Assembly: GCF_036408855.1 (NCBI RefSeq)
Contig: NZ_JAZGJQ010000010.1
Coordinates: forward strand, 1 to 64,000
Reading direction: 5' to 3'
From: Olsenella_K absiana
GTDB taxonomy: Bacteria; Actinomycetota; Coriobacteriia; Coriobacteriales; Atopobiaceae
Length of the DNA stretch: 64,000 bases
This document shows positions 18,950-28,093 of the stretch, one piece after another. The notes below the pieces were generated by a model, which made no database searches, was not told the DNA's origin, and saw only the letters and a list, made by a program, of their open reading frames with translations. A program made the position numbers and the translations under genes. Every line of letters begins with the position of its first letter. Position 1 is the first letter of the stretch.

Positions 18950-20098
18950 ATGGGAGAGTCCGCGCCCTGGGGCATCGACGTCACCGTGGTGGTCCCCACC
19001 TACAACACCGAGCGCTTCCTCGACGAGGCGCTGACCTCCGCGGAGCAGAACTCCCGCGTGAACCTCGAGATCCTCGCCATCAACGACGGCTCCACCGACG
19101 GCTCGCTCGCGATCATGCGCGCCCACGAGCGCCTCGACCCGCGCGTCCGCGTGATCGACAAGCCCAACGAGGGCTACGGCGCGAGCGTGAACCGCGGCTT
19201 CCGCGAGGCGCGCGGCACCTACCTCGCGATCCTCGAGCCGGACGACTGGGTCGAGCCCCACATGTACGACGACCTCTTCGAGTACGCCATGAGCTTCGAC
19301 CTCAAGTGCCCGCCCGACGTGGTCAAGAGCCCCTACTGGCGCATCTGGATGCCCACGACCCCCATGGAGCGCCGGCTCTACTGCCCCTACTACCACAGGG
19401 TCAACCCCGCTCACCAGCCCTTCCGGGTGGAGGAGTGCCCGCGCATGGTGCAGCACCACCCCTCGATCTGGTCCGCCCTCTACCGCCGCGGCTTCATAGC
19501 GGAGAAGGACATCCGCCTCAAGGAGGCGCCCGGCGCCGGCTGGGTGGACAACCCCTTCTGGTACGAGACCATGCTCCAGGCGGACACCATCGTCTACCTC
19601 GACAGGCCCTACTACTGCTACCGCGAGGACCTGCCGGGCTCCTCCTCGGCCAACCGCGTGCTCAAGCTCTCCTTCGAGCGCTGGAACGACATGTGCGACG
19701 TCTGCGACCGCCTGGGGGAGGACGACCCGGGCGTTCGCCGCGCCCTCGCGACCGTGGCCTTCCGCTACGCCGGCGAGGCGGTGGCGCGGGCGGGCCTCGA
19801 GGACGAGGAGCTCAAGGGGCTGATGGCGCAGATGTTCTCGCGCGTCGACGAGGACGTGATCCTCTCGCTCGACAACGTCTCGCCGCAGCTCCGCGCCCTG
19901 GCCCTCAGGCTCAGCGGCCGCGAGGCGCCCAGGATCTCGCCTGCGGGCTACGCGCTGGGCCTCGTGCGGGAGTTCGGCTACGCGCTGAGCTGCAACGGCG
20001 TGGGGTTCGCCGCGGCGCAGACGAGGCTCTACCTCGAGCGCCGCAAGAGCCAGGACAAGCGCTCGGAGGGCTTCGCCGCCGAAGCCGACAAGAGCTAG
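18950..20098 (+). CDS. Family 2 glycosyltransferase
   Basis: 382 residues. GT-A fold: VTVVVPTYNTERFLDEAL, then INDGSTDGS and the metal-binding LEPDDWVEPHMYDD near residue 97. Should add a sugar from a nucleotide sugar to a growing glycan at the cytoplasmic face. The middle part (CPYYHRVNP, YRREDLP-like segments) is seen in capsule and rhamnan-type transferases; donor unknown. ATG 18950 follows the ATPase stop by 1 base, so the genes are coupled. Confidence 0.88.
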   Translation: MGESAPWGIDVTVVVPTYNTERFLDEALTSAEQNSRVNLEILAINDGSTDGSLAIMRAHERLDPRVRVIDKPNEGYGASVNRGFREARGTYLAILEPDDWVEPHMYDDLFEYAMSFDLKCPPDVVKSPYWRIWMPTTPMERRLYCPYYHRVNPAHQPFRVEECPRMVQHHPSIWSALYRRGFIAEKDIRLKEAPGAGWVDNPFWYETMLQADTIVYLDRPYYCYREDLPGSSSANRVLKLSFERWNDMCDVCDRLGEDDPGVRRALATVAFRYAGEAVARAGLEDEELKGLMAQMFSRVDEDVILSLDNVSPQLRALALRLSGREAPRISPAGYALGLVREFGYALSCNGVGFAAAQTRLYLERRKSQDKRSEGFAAEADKS

Positions 20099-20172
20099 CG
20101 TCCGGGCACGGCGCCGGCACCCACCCTCGGGTGGACCGCCGGCGCAGCCCGGCTTACGACAGGAGTGATGAG

Positions 20173-22101
20173 ATGAACATCGACTTCCGCCTTGCGAACG
20201 TCCTTCTCGACGAGGGCGACCACAGCGCCTCCAACCCCGACCTCTACTGGCACCGCACCCAGGTGCCCCTGAGGAGCGCGGAGGGCACCTGCGCCCTGGG
20301 CGCCACCTCCATGGGCGTGCGCTACGACTTCGCGACCTACTTCAACGCCCTCTCGACCATCAAGTGGCGCCGCTACACCGTGGTCGACAACGTCTGGCTC
20401 CACCTCAGGGCCAAGGGCGACTTCACCCTCACCCTCGTGGGCATCACGGAGAACCAGCCCTTCATCAGGGTCGACGTGGGGGCGAACACGGACTTCTCGC
20501 TCGCCCTCGAGGACGTGGACGAGCTGGGCGAGCCGGGCAGGACCCGCCTGCTCACGAGGTCCTTCTCCTCTGACGTCCTCTCCGACGTGGACGTGGAGTT
20601 CCCCTCGATCGCAGACGACCTCGTGGCCTTCGAGCTCGTCTGCGGCTCCGAGGTTCAGATCGCGGAGGCCTACTACTACACCAAGGTCGACGAGTCGCTC
20701 GTCCGCCCCGTGGAGCTCGCCGTCGCCACGACGACCTTCAGGAAGGAGGACTACATCCTCCCCAACGTGGAGCTCCTGCGCCACCAGGTGGGGGAGTGCG
20801 ACGAGCCCATCGCCGACCACTTCACCCTGCACGTGATCGACAACGGGCGCACGCTCGACGCCGAAGGGCTCACCGGCGGCTGCGTCCGCGTCCACCCCAA
20901 CCCCAACGTGGGCGGCTCCGGCGGCTTCGCGCGCGGCATGATCGAGGCCATGGAGCAGACGCCCAGGGCCACCCACGTCGTGCTCCTCGACGACGACGTG
21001 GAGATGTCGGCCGAGAGCTTCAAGCGCACGTACAACCTGCTCAGCCTCGTCAAGGACGCCTACAGGAGCGCCTTCGTCTCCGGTGCGATGCTCTCGCTCG
21101 AGCAGCAGAACCTCTTCCACGAGGACATCGGGCAGGTTACCGGCGACGGGTTCTACGCGCCGGCGAAGCGCGCCCACCGGCTGGACTCCCTGAAGGGCGT
21201 CGTCGGCGTGGAGACCGAGAACCTGCCGTTCGCGGAGAAGCGCGAGCGCTATGCGGGCTGGTGGTTCTGCTGCGTGCCCGTCGAGAACATCGAGCGCCAC
21301 GGCCTGCCGCTTCCGCTCTTCGTGCGCGGCGACGACACGGAGTACGCCGCCCGCTGCCACGCGAAGATCATGACCATGAACGGGATCTCCGTCTGGCACA
21401 TGACCTTCGGCTCCAAGTTCCGCGCGAGCGTCGACCGCTACCAGGTGCTCAGGAACTCGCTGATCGGCCAGGCGACCACGGGCGTCTACGCAGACCACGA
21501 CTTCGCGAAGGTCGTGAGGGTGCTGTTCGGCTACGACCTCAAGACCTTCTACTACGAGGGCTGCGAGCTCACGATCCGCGCGGTCCGCGACTTCCTGCGC
21601 GGGCCGGAGTACCTGAAGCGGGTGGACGGCGCCGCCCTCATGAAGGAGAACTCCCAGAAGAACGAGAAGCTCGTGCGGATCGAGGACATGGACCCGAGCA
21701 TCCTCGAGGACGTCGAGGTGAGCAGGGAGGAACTCGGCGACATCCAGCGCCGCAACCTCGCCGAGCGCGCCTTCGACTACCTGACCCTCAACGGGCACAG
21801 GCTGCCCGACCCCCTGCTCACCGACGAGATCGGGGTCATCCCCTTCACGGGCTACTACCCCAACTACATCCGGAACAGGACGCGCCTGCTCGTGGTCTCC
21901 GCTGACCTGCACGAGGGCGTCTACCGCGAGATGGACCGCTCGCGCTCCGAGGCGCTCGAGCGCGAGTTCGAGTCCGTGCTCGCCGAGCTCAGGCGCGAGC
22001 ACGACAGGGTGTACGCCGAGTGGGCCGCGTCTGCCGCCGAGCTGACCTCAGTCGCGTTCTGGAAGGACTACCTCAGGAGGATGGCCGCGCCCGAGGCGTA
22101 G
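20173..22101 (+). CDS. GlfT2-like glycosyltransferase
   Basis: 642 residues. Layout follows galactofuranosyltransferase GlfT2: an N-terminal beta-sandwich (about residues 1-165, ending VCGSEVQIAEAYYYTKV), a GT-A domain (about 180-420) with VATTTFRKEDYILPN, NVGGSGGFARGM and the triple-Asp LLDDDVEM motif, and a C-terminal helical part. WWFCCVPVE and GDDTEYAAR are also conserved in that family. It probably polymerises galactofuranose or a similar sugar on the exported lipid-linked glycan. ATG 20173 has AGGAG upstream. Last gene of the glycan operon, which is followed by the pyr leader. Confidence 0.85.
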   Translation: MNIDFRLANVLLDEGDHSASNPDLYWHRTQVPLRSAEGTCALGATSMGVRYDFATYFNALSTIKWRRYTVVDNVWLHLRAKGDFTLTLVGITENQPFIRVDVGANTDFSLALEDVDELGEPGRTRLLTRSFSSDVLSDVDVEFPSIADDLVAFELVCGSEVQIAEAYYYTKVDESLVRPVELAVATTTFRKEDYILPNVELLRHQVGECDEPIADHFTLHVIDNGRTLDAEGLTGGCVRVHPNPNVGGSGGFARGMIEAMEQTPRATHVVLLDDDVEMSAESFKRTYNLLSLVKDAYRSAFVSGAMLSLEQQNLFHEDIGQVTGDGFYAPAKRAHRLDSLKGVVGVETENLPFAEKRERYAGWWFCCVPVENIERHGLPLPLFVRGDDTEYAARCHAKIMTMNGISVWHMTFGSKFRASVDRYQVLRNSLIGQATTGVYADHDFAKVVRVLFGYDLKTFYYEGCELTIRAVRDFLRGPEYLKRVDGAALMKENSQKNEKLVRIEDMDPSILEDVEVSREELGDIQRRNLAERAFDYLTLNGHRLPDPLLTDEIGVIPFTGYYPNYIRNRTRLLVVSADLHEGVYREMDRSRSEALEREFESVLAELRREHDRVYAEWAASAAELTSVAFWKDYLRRMAAPEA

Positions 22102-22158
22102 GGGAAGATGCATGCGTGTTTATTGCGAGGGGCGCGGCAGGCAGCCGCGTCCCTCGTG

Positions 22159-22283
22159 TATAGTGGGTGAGACCTTTAAGCGTGGTACGAGATGCCCGCA
22201 AGGCTCAGGGCCCAAGGACCCATGGACATATGCCTTACCTGGGGATGCTCGCGCCGCGTGTCGGTGGGGCGTCTCTTTTTTTT
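22159..22283 (+). promoter_or_regulatory. pyr leader: promoter -10, PyrR-type hairpin and attenuator
   Basis: TATAGT at 22159-22164 is a likely -10. CCTTTAAGCGTGGTACGAGA and then TGCCCGCAAGG form a stem-loop like PyrR binding loops (CCTTTAA...GG-purine loop-CC...AAGG). Downstream GATGCTC (about 22244) can pair with GGGCGTC just before eight T residues (22275-22282), an intrinsic terminator directly in front of pyrR. High UMP/UTP with PyrR should favour this terminator. Pairing was done by eye. Confidence 0.6.
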
Positions 22284-22295
22284 GGAAGGAGTCCT

Positions 22296-22892
22296 ATGGA
22301 AGAGTTCAAGCCCAAGGCCGTCGTCATGGACGACAAGGCCATGAGGCGCGCGCTCACGCGCATCGCCCACGAGATCGTGGAGCACAACGAGGGCGCCGAG
22401 CACATGGGCCTGGTCGGCGTGGTGCGCCGCGGGGTGCCGCTGGCCAACATCCTCGCCTGCGAGATCGAGGAGATCGAGGGGATCAAGCCGCCCGTGGGCA
22501 GGCTCGACATCTCCTTCTACCGCGACGACGTGATGCGCCAGATCTCTCCGGTCCTGCACGCGACCGACATCCCGTTCGAGGTCGAGGGCACCAACATCAT
22601 CCTGGTGGACGACGTGCTCTACACCGGGCGCACGGTGCGCTCCGCCCTGGACGCCCTCATGGACTTCGGCCGGCCCAGGACCGTGCAGCTCGCCGTCATG
22701 GTCGACCGCGGCCACCGCGAGCTCCCCATCAGGGCGGACTACGTCGGCAAGAACGTGCCGAGCTCCCACGAGGAGAGCGTCCGCGTGAAGATGGCCGACT
22801 TCGACGGCTACAACGCCGTGGAGATCTGGGACGTGGAGTGCGAGCGGGCGGCGAAGGCCGCCGCAAGGCAGAAGGCGGGAGGCAGGGACTAG
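22296..22892 (+). CDS. pyrR: Bifunctional pyr operon regulator / uracil phosphoribosyltransferase
   Basis: 198 residues. It binds the leader of pyr mRNA when UMP/UTP is high and promotes termination; it also has weak uracil phosphoribosyltransferase activity. The PRPP-binding loop NIILVDDVLYTGRTVRSAL (about residues 105-123) and VDRGHRELPIRADYVGKN are diagnostic. The C-terminus is 15-20 residues longer than usual and Ala/Lys-rich. ATG 22296 has GAAGGAG 6 bases upstream. First gene of the pyr operon. Confidence 0.95.
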   Translation: MEEFKPKAVVMDDKAMRRALTRIAHEIVEHNEGAEHMGLVGVVRRGVPLANILACEIEEIEGIKPPVGRLDISFYRDDVMRQISPVLHATDIPFEVEGTNIILVDDVLYTGRTVRSALDALMDFGRPRTVQLAVMVDRGHRELPIRADYVGKNVPSSHEESVRVKMADFDGYNAVEIWDVECERAAKAAARQKAGGRD

Positions 22893-22893
22893 C

Positions 22894-23829
22894 ATGCTGA
22901 GCGTAAGGAACCTGATAGACACGACCAGCCTCACGGCGGACGACATCACCCAGATCCTCGACACGGCGCGCTCCTTCGCCGAGGTCAACAGCAGGGCGAT
23001 CAAGAAGGTCCCCGCGCTGCGCGGCCGCACCATCGTGAACCTCTTCCTCGAGCCGTCCACGCGCACGCGCAGCTCCTTCGAGCTGGCCGAGAAGCGCCTC
23101 TCCGCGGACTCCCTCAACATGAGCGGCTCCACCTCCTCGGTCGTGAAGGGCGAGAGCCTCGCCGACACGATCCAGACCATCGCCGCCATGAACGTCGACA
23201 TGTTCGTCTGCCGCGCGCGCCTGGCGGGCACGCCCTACCTCATCACCCAGAACACCGACGCCGTGGTGGTCAACGCCGGCGACGGAAAGCACCAGCACCC
23301 CACCCAGGCCCTTCTCGACCTCTTCACCATCCGCGAGAACTTCGGCCACCTCGACGGGCTCAAGGTCGCCATCGTCGGCGACCTCGACCACAGCCGCGTC
23401 GTGGGGTCGCTCGCGCCCGCCCTCAAGACCATGGGCGCCGACGTCACCTTCGTGGGGCCCCCGACCTTCCAGGTCTCCGACCCCAGCTGGTACGGCGTGA
23501 CGCAGACCGCCGACCTCGACTCCGTGCTGCCCGAGATGGACGTGGTCTACATGCTGCGCGTCCAGCTCGAGCGCATGGAGGGGGCGGTGATCCCCTCCAA
23601 GAGGGAGTACAACCGGCTCTACGGCCTCGACGAGCGCCGCGCCTCCCTCATGAAGCCCGAGGCCATCGTGTGCCACCCCGGCCCGATGAACCGCGGCATG
23701 GAGATCAACACCGAGGTGGCCGACGGCCCGCGCGCGCGGATCCTCGACCAGGTCAACGCCGGCGTCGCCGTGCGCATGGCCGCGATGTACCTGCTTCTGG
23801 GAGGAGAGAACAATGGCATTTCTGCTTAG
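22894..23829 (+). CDS. pyrB: Aspartate carbamoyltransferase catalytic subunit
   Basis: 311 residues, normal length. Joins carbamoyl phosphate and aspartate to N-carbamoylaspartate. FLEPSTRTRSSFE (carbamoyl-phosphate site, residues 51-63), SSVVKGES, HPTQALLDLFT and HPGPMNRGMEI are all present. No PyrI regulatory subunit gene is nearby, as in other Gram-positive bacteria. It starts 2 bases after pyrR and overlaps pyrC by 17 bases. Confidence 0.97.
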   Translation: MLSVRNLIDTTSLTADDITQILDTARSFAEVNSRAIKKVPALRGRTIVNLFLEPSTRTRSSFELAEKRLSADSLNMSGSTSSVVKGESLADTIQTIAAMNVDMFVCRARLAGTPYLITQNTDAVVVNAGDGKHQHPTQALLDLFTIRENFGHLDGLKVAIVGDLDHSRVVGSLAPALKTMGADVTFVGPPTFQVSDPSWYGVTQTADLDSVLPEMDVVYMLRVQLERMEGAVIPSKREYNRLYGLDERRASLMKPEAIVCHPGPMNRGMEINTEVADGPRARILDQVNAGVAVRMAAMYLLLGGENNGISA

Positions 23830-25108
23830 GGGCGCCCACGTCGTCGACCCGCAGCTCGGCTGCGACCAGGTGCTCGACGTCCTAGTCGACGGGAAGTCGA
23901 TCGCGGCCGTGGGCGAGGGCCTCCAGGCCCCCGAGGGTGCCGAGGTCATCGAGGCCGCCGGCAAGTACCTCGTCCCCGGCCTCGTGGACATGCACGTCCA
24001 CTTCCGCGACCCCGGCTTCGAGTACAAGGAGACCATCTACACCGGCGCCCGCGCGGCCACCAAGGGCGGCTTCTCCGACGTCGCGACCATGCCCAACACC
24101 AGCCCCGTGACGGACACCGGCACCGGCATCCGCTACCAGATCGACCGCGCCCGCCACGCCAACCTCGTCTACGTGCACCCCATCGGGGCGCTCACCAAGG
24201 GCGAGAAGGGCGAGGAGCTCGCGGAGATCGGCGACATGCTCGTCGAGGGCGCCTGCGCCTTCTCCGACGACGGCCACGGCGTGCAGAGCGCCGGCATGAT
24301 GCGCACCTGCATGGCCTACGTCTCGCAGTTCGGCCGCGCCGTCCTCGCGCACTGCGAGGTGGAGTCGCTCACCAACCACGGCGTCGTGAACGAGGGCCGC
24401 GCGAGCACGCGGCTCGGCATGTTCGGCTGGCCGGCGCTCGGCGAGGAGCTCGAGATCCAGCGCGACATCGACCTCGCCCGCCTGACCGGCTGCGAGCTGC
24501 ACGTGTGCCACATCTCCACGGCGCGCGGCCTCGAGCTCGTGAGGGCCGCCAAAGCCGAGGGGCTGCCGGTCACCTGCGAGGTCACGCCGCACCACCTCTT
24601 CCTCACCGAGGAGAACATCACCGAGAGCTACAACACCAACCTCAAGATGAACCCGCCTCTGCGCACCGCCGCCGACGCCGCGGCCCTGAGGGAGGGCGTC
24701 TGCGACGGCTCCATCGACTGCGTCGTGACCGACCACGCGCCGCACGCCGCCCACGAGAAGGAGTGCGAGTTCGAGATCGCCTCCTTCGGCACGGTCGGCC
24801 TGGAGTGCTCGCTGCCGCTCATGCTCAACAACCTCGTGCGCAAGGGCCACATGAGCTGGCAGGCCCTCGTTGAGGTCATGGCCGTCAACCCCAGGAGGGT
24901 CCTGCACCTCGAGCCGGTGAGGGTGGAGGCGGGCTCGGCGGCCAACCTCACGCTCATCGACCCGGAGCGCCAGGTCAAGGTCACCCCGGACTTCATCGAG
25001 AGCAAGTCCAAGAACTGCGCCTTCCTGGGCATGACGCTGACCGGCTGCGCGACCGACGTCTTCGTCGAGGGGAAGCACACCCTCGTCGACGGCGAAGTCG
25101 CCTGGTAG
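23813..25108 (+). CDS. pyrC: Dihydroorotase
   Basis: 431 residues, class I type. Cyclises carbamoylaspartate to dihydroorotate. Metal ligands in HVHFRDPG (61-68), the loop FSDDGHGVQ, later HVCHISTARG and the catalytic Asp in VVTDHAPHA. Starts inside the end of pyrB (ATG 23813, GGAGGAG upstream). Confidence 0.96.
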   Translation: MAFLLRGAHVVDPQLGCDQVLDVLVDGKSIAAVGEGLQAPEGAEVIEAAGKYLVPGLVDMHVHFRDPGFEYKETIYTGARAATKGGFSDVATMPNTSPVTDTGTGIRYQIDRARHANLVYVHPIGALTKGEKGEELAEIGDMLVEGACAFSDDGHGVQSAGMMRTCMAYVSQFGRAVLAHCEVESLTNHGVVNEGRASTRLGMFGWPALGEELEIQRDIDLARLTGCELHVCHISTARGLELVRAAKAEGLPVTCEVTPHHLFLTEENITESYNTNLKMNPPLRTAADAAALREGVCDGSIDCVVTDHAPHAAHEKECEFEIASFGTVGLECSLPLMLNNLVRKGHMSWQALVEVMAVNPRRVLHLEPVRVEAGSAANLTLIDPERQVKVTPDFIESKSKNCAFLGMTLTGCATDVFVEGKHTLVDGEVAW

Positions 25109-25117
25109 GCGGTCGTG

Positions 25118-25927
25118 ATGACTCCGGAGTCCAAGGCGTGCGCCTTCGACTACGTGGTGCGCGAGGTCGCGCCCGTGGCCGAGGGCGTCCACCGCATGGT
25201 CATGGGGGTGCCCGCCGAGCTCGCGGGCGCCCTCGCGCCCGGCATGTTCGTGAACGTGGAGGTCCCGCACAACCCCGCCCACCTCACGCGCGTCCCGCTC
25301 TCCTTCGCGAGCGCGGACGCCGCTGCGGGCGAGCTGGAGCTCGTCTTCGCCGCCGTCGGCGACGCCACGAGGAGGCTCGCCGCCCTGCGCCCCGGCGAGG
25401 GCGCCACCGTCCTGGGCCCGCTCGGCAACGGCTGGTGGCTCCCCGAGGGCGCGGGTGCGGGCTCGCGCGTCGTCGTGGTGGCCGGCGGCGTGGGGCTTCC
25501 CCCCGTCGTCGCCGCGGCGCGCATGGCGCGCTCGGCCGGCTGCGCGGTAGATGCCGTCGTGGGCGCCCAGAGCGCCTCGCGGCTGTGGCGGGGCGGCGTG
25601 GACGAGCTCGAGCGGCTCGGCTGCTCCGTCACCGTGACGACCGACGACGGCACGTGCGGCCTGCGCGGCTTCACCACCGACGCTCTTCTCGGCCTTATGG
25701 GCGAGCACGCCTATGCGGCCTGTCTGACCTGCGGCCCCAACGTGATGATGGCGGGCGTCGCGAGGATCGCGCGCGAGGGCGGCACCTTCTGCGAGGCGTC
25801 GCTCGAGCGGATGATGACCTGCGGCTTTGGGGCGTGCAGCACCTGCAACGTCGCGCTCGCGCGCGGCGGCTACGCGTCGTGCTGCATGGACGGCCCCGTG
25901 TTCGACGCCGAGGAGGTGGCTTGGTGA
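25118..25927 (+). CDS. pyrK: Dihydroorotate dehydrogenase B electron-transfer subunit
   Basis: 269 residues. Carries electrons from PyrD through FAD and a [2Fe-2S] cluster to NAD. The FAD-binding front (RVPLSFASADA), the NAD-binding GGVGLPPVVAAA and the C-terminal cluster motif CGFGACSTCNVAL...CC are visible. ATG 25118 chosen; GTG one codon before is possible. Its TGA overlaps the pyrD start by one base. Confidence 0.93.
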   Translation: MTPESKACAFDYVVREVAPVAEGVHRMVMGVPAELAGALAPGMFVNVEVPHNPAHLTRVPLSFASADAAAGELELVFAAVGDATRRLAALRPGEGATVLGPLGNGWWLPEGAGAGSRVVVVAGGVGLPPVVAAARMARSAGCAVDAVVGAQSASRLWRGGVDELERLGCSVTVTTDDGTCGLRGFTTDALLGLMGEHAYAACLTCGPNVMMAGVARIAREGGTFCEASLERMMTCGFGACSTCNVALARGGYASCCMDGPVFDAEEVAW

Positions 25928-26850
25928 TGTCATCGGTCAGCATGGCCGTCGACCTCGGAGGCATACACATGGACAACCCCGTCTGCACGGCCTCGGGTAC
26001 CTTCGGCAACGGCTGGCAGTTCGAGGGGTTCTACGACGTCTCCGAGCTGGGGGCGATCACCTGCAAGGGCGTCTCGGCCGAGCCCTGGGAGGGAAACCCC
26101 GCCCCCCGCATGGCGGAGCTCCCCTCCGCGGTGATGAACTCCGTTGGGCTCCAGAACCCGGGGGTGCGAGCCTTCGTGCGCGACTACGGCGACTACCTCG
26201 CCGGGCTCTCGGCCAGGGGCTGCAAGGTCATCTGCCAGGTGGCGGGCCACTCCGTGGAGGAGTACGTGCGCGCCCTCGACCTCTTCGAGGAGCTCGCGCC
26301 CTTCGCGGCCGGCTTCGAGCTCAACATCAGCTGCCCCAACATCGCCAAGGGTGGCTCGGCCATGGGCTCCACGCCCGCGGGCGCGGCCGAGGTCACCCGC
26401 GCGTGCCGCCCGCACACGAGCCGACCGCTGCTCGTGAAGCTCGCCCCCACCAACGTGGGCGAGATCGCGCGCGCCGTGGAGGCGGAGGGCGCGGACGCCC
26501 TGACGCTGATCAACACCATCCCGGGGATGGCGATCGACGTGCGCACTCGCAGGAGCCGGGTCTCTCGCCCCACGGCCGGCGTCTCCGGGCCCGCGATCCA
26601 CGCGATCGCGGTGCGCATGGTGTGGGAGGCCGCCCGCGCGGTCTCCATCCCCATCAACGGGGTCGGCGGCGTCGCGAGCGGCGAGGACGCCGCCGAGTTC
26701 ATCCTCGCCGGCGCGACGGCGGTCTCCGTCGGGACGGCGAACCTCTACGACCCCATGGCGGCCCCGCGCGTCCTGCGCGAGCTCGAGCAGTGGGCCGAGG
26801 GGCAGGGGGTCACGGACATCAACGAGCTGATTGGAGCCTTCGAATGCTGA
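25927..26850 (+). CDS. pyrD: Dihydroorotate dehydrogenase B catalytic subunit
   Basis: 307 residues, class 1B. Oxidises dihydroorotate to orotate with FMN. ASGTFGNGWQF at the start, the catalytic-Cys motif NISCPN (about 136-141), LVKLAPT, LINTIPGMAID and the FMN phosphate loop NGVGGVASGEDAAEF are present. The neighbouring pyrK makes the NAD-dependent PyrDK complex. Overlaps pyrF by 7 bases. Confidence 0.96.
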   Translation: MSSVSMAVDLGGIHMDNPVCTASGTFGNGWQFEGFYDVSELGAITCKGVSAEPWEGNPAPRMAELPSAVMNSVGLQNPGVRAFVRDYGDYLAGLSARGCKVICQVAGHSVEEYVRALDLFEELAPFAAGFELNISCPNIAKGGSAMGSTPAGAAEVTRACRPHTSRPLLVKLAPTNVGEIARAVEAEGADALTLINTIPGMAIDVRTRRSRVSRPTAGVSGPAIHAIAVRMVWEAARAVSIPINGVGGVASGEDAAEFILAGATAVSVGTANLYDPMAAPRVLRELEQWAEGQGVTDINELIGAFEC

Positions 26851-27569
26851 GCGAAGAGCAGGCCCGCGACGCCGTCATCGTCGCGCTGGACATGGGCCGC
26901 GACGAGGCGCTCGCCCTCACGGACAGGCTCGCCGGCAGGGCCCGGTGGGTCAAGGTGGGCATGACGCTGTACTACGCGCTCGGGCCGAGCGTCGTCGAGG
27001 AGATGCACGCGAGGGGCTACCAGGTCTTTCTCGACCTCAAGCTCCACGACATCCCGTTCCAGGTGGAGGGGGCCGCTGCGGCGTGCTCGCGCGTCGGGGC
27101 GGACATCCTCTCCATCCACGGGCTCGGCGGCTCGGAGATGATCGCCGGTGCCCGCAGGGGCGTCGAGGCGGCCGCGGCCGAGCGCGCGGGGGAGAGGACG
27201 AGGCTCGTCGCCATCTCGGTGCTCACGAGCATGGACCAGGAGGCCCTGGGGGAGGTCGGCGTCGATCGGCCCGTCGCTACCGAGGTCGAGCGGCTCGCCG
27301 GGATGGCCGTGCGCGCCGGGTCCGACGGCATCGTCTGCTCGCCGGTGGAGGCCGCCGGCATGCGCGCCCTTCTCGGCCCGGACGCCCTGATAGTGACTCC
27401 GGGCGTGAGGCCCGCCGGCTCCGCCGTGGGAGACCAGAAGCGCGTCGCCACCCCCTCGGCGGCGATCGCCGCCGGTGCCTCCAAGCTCGTGGTGGGCCGG
27501 CCGATCACGCGCGCGGAGGACCCCGTAGCCGCCTTCGAGGCGATCGTGGGCGAGTTGGTGGGCGCCTAG
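26844..27569 (+). CDS. pyrF: Orotidine 5'-phosphate decarboxylase
   Basis: 241 residues, type 1. Last step to UMP. Catalytic D-x-K-x-x-D in LDLKLHDIPFQVEG (Asp64, Lys66, Asp69), and the phosphate-binding end VTPGVRPAGS...VVGRPITRAEDP. Terminal gene of the operon; pyrE and carAB are not in this window. Confidence 0.96.
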   Translation: MLSEEQARDAVIVALDMGRDEALALTDRLAGRARWVKVGMTLYYALGPSVVEEMHARGYQVFLDLKLHDIPFQVEGAAAACSRVGADILSIHGLGGSEMIAGARRGVEAAAAERAGERTRLVAISVLTSMDQEALGEVGVDRPVATEVERLAGMAVRAGSDGIVCSPVEAAGMRALLGPDALIVTPGVRPAGSAVGDQKRVATPSAAIAAGASKLVVGRPITRAEDPVAAFEAIVGELVGA

Positions 27570-27784
27570 GGCACACCCCGCGCCCTCATGTGGATTGCGG
27601 GTGTCGCCTCGGGCGTATCGCACCTGCGTCGCTTGTAGAAATCCGAGCATATTGGCACACTAGCTAGGTAATATCGCGTAAAATGCCCAATTGCCTGTGG
27701 ACCTCCGGCCCGCACACGTCCGAGAGAGTCCGACCAAACCGCAACCACGAAGCACTGCATCAGTAATTGATGTTTGGAGGAACA
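27570..27784 (+). promoter_or_regulatory. Intergenic region with promoter for mihF operon
   Basis: AT-richer than its surroundings, with TAATAT (27669-27674) and TAAAAT (27679-27684) as -10 candidates. A matching -35 is not obvious (TTGGCA at 27652 is at an unusual distance). No terminator stem for pyrF stands out. Confidence 0.4.
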
Positions 27785-28093
27785 ATGGCTCTACCCCAGC
27801 TCACCGATGAACAGCGCAAGGCCGCCCTTGAGAAGGCCGCCCAGGCCCGCCACGCCCGTGCCGAGCTCCGCGCCAACATCAAGTCCGGCAAGATCACGCT
27901 CGAGGAGGTCCTCGACTCCGACGACCCCATCGCCAACAGGATGAAGGTCTCCGCGCTCATCGAGTCGCTTCCCGGGTATGGCAAGGCCAAGGCCACCAAG
28001 ATCATGGACGAGCTCGGCATCTCCGCGAGCCGTCGCGTCAAGGGCCTCGGTGCGCGCCAGCGCGAGCAGCTCCTCGAGGTGCTTTCGAAGTAG
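27785..28093 (+). CDS. mihF: Integration host factor, actinobacterial type
   Basis: 102 residues. Nucleoid-associated DNA-bending protein of actinomycetes, unrelated to enteric IhfAB. MALPQLTDEQRKAALEKAAQ at the start and the helix-two-turn-helix part (LPGYGKAKATKIMDELGIS, then RRVKGLGARQREQLLE) are diagnostic. GGAGGA lies 5 bases before ATG 27785. Its TAG overlaps the GTG start of gmk, the usual actinobacterial neighbour. Confidence 0.95.
   Translation: MALPQLTDEQRKAALEKAAQARHARAELRANIKSGKITLEEVLDSDDPIANRMKVSALIESLPGYGKAKATKIMDELGISASRRVKGLGARQREQLLEVLSK

Noticed and set aside
16468..18999. Minus-strand frame of over 800 codons
   Set aside because: Antisense to the ABC permease and ATPase genes, with His/Glu/Arg-rich composition typical of shadow frames in GC-rich DNA.
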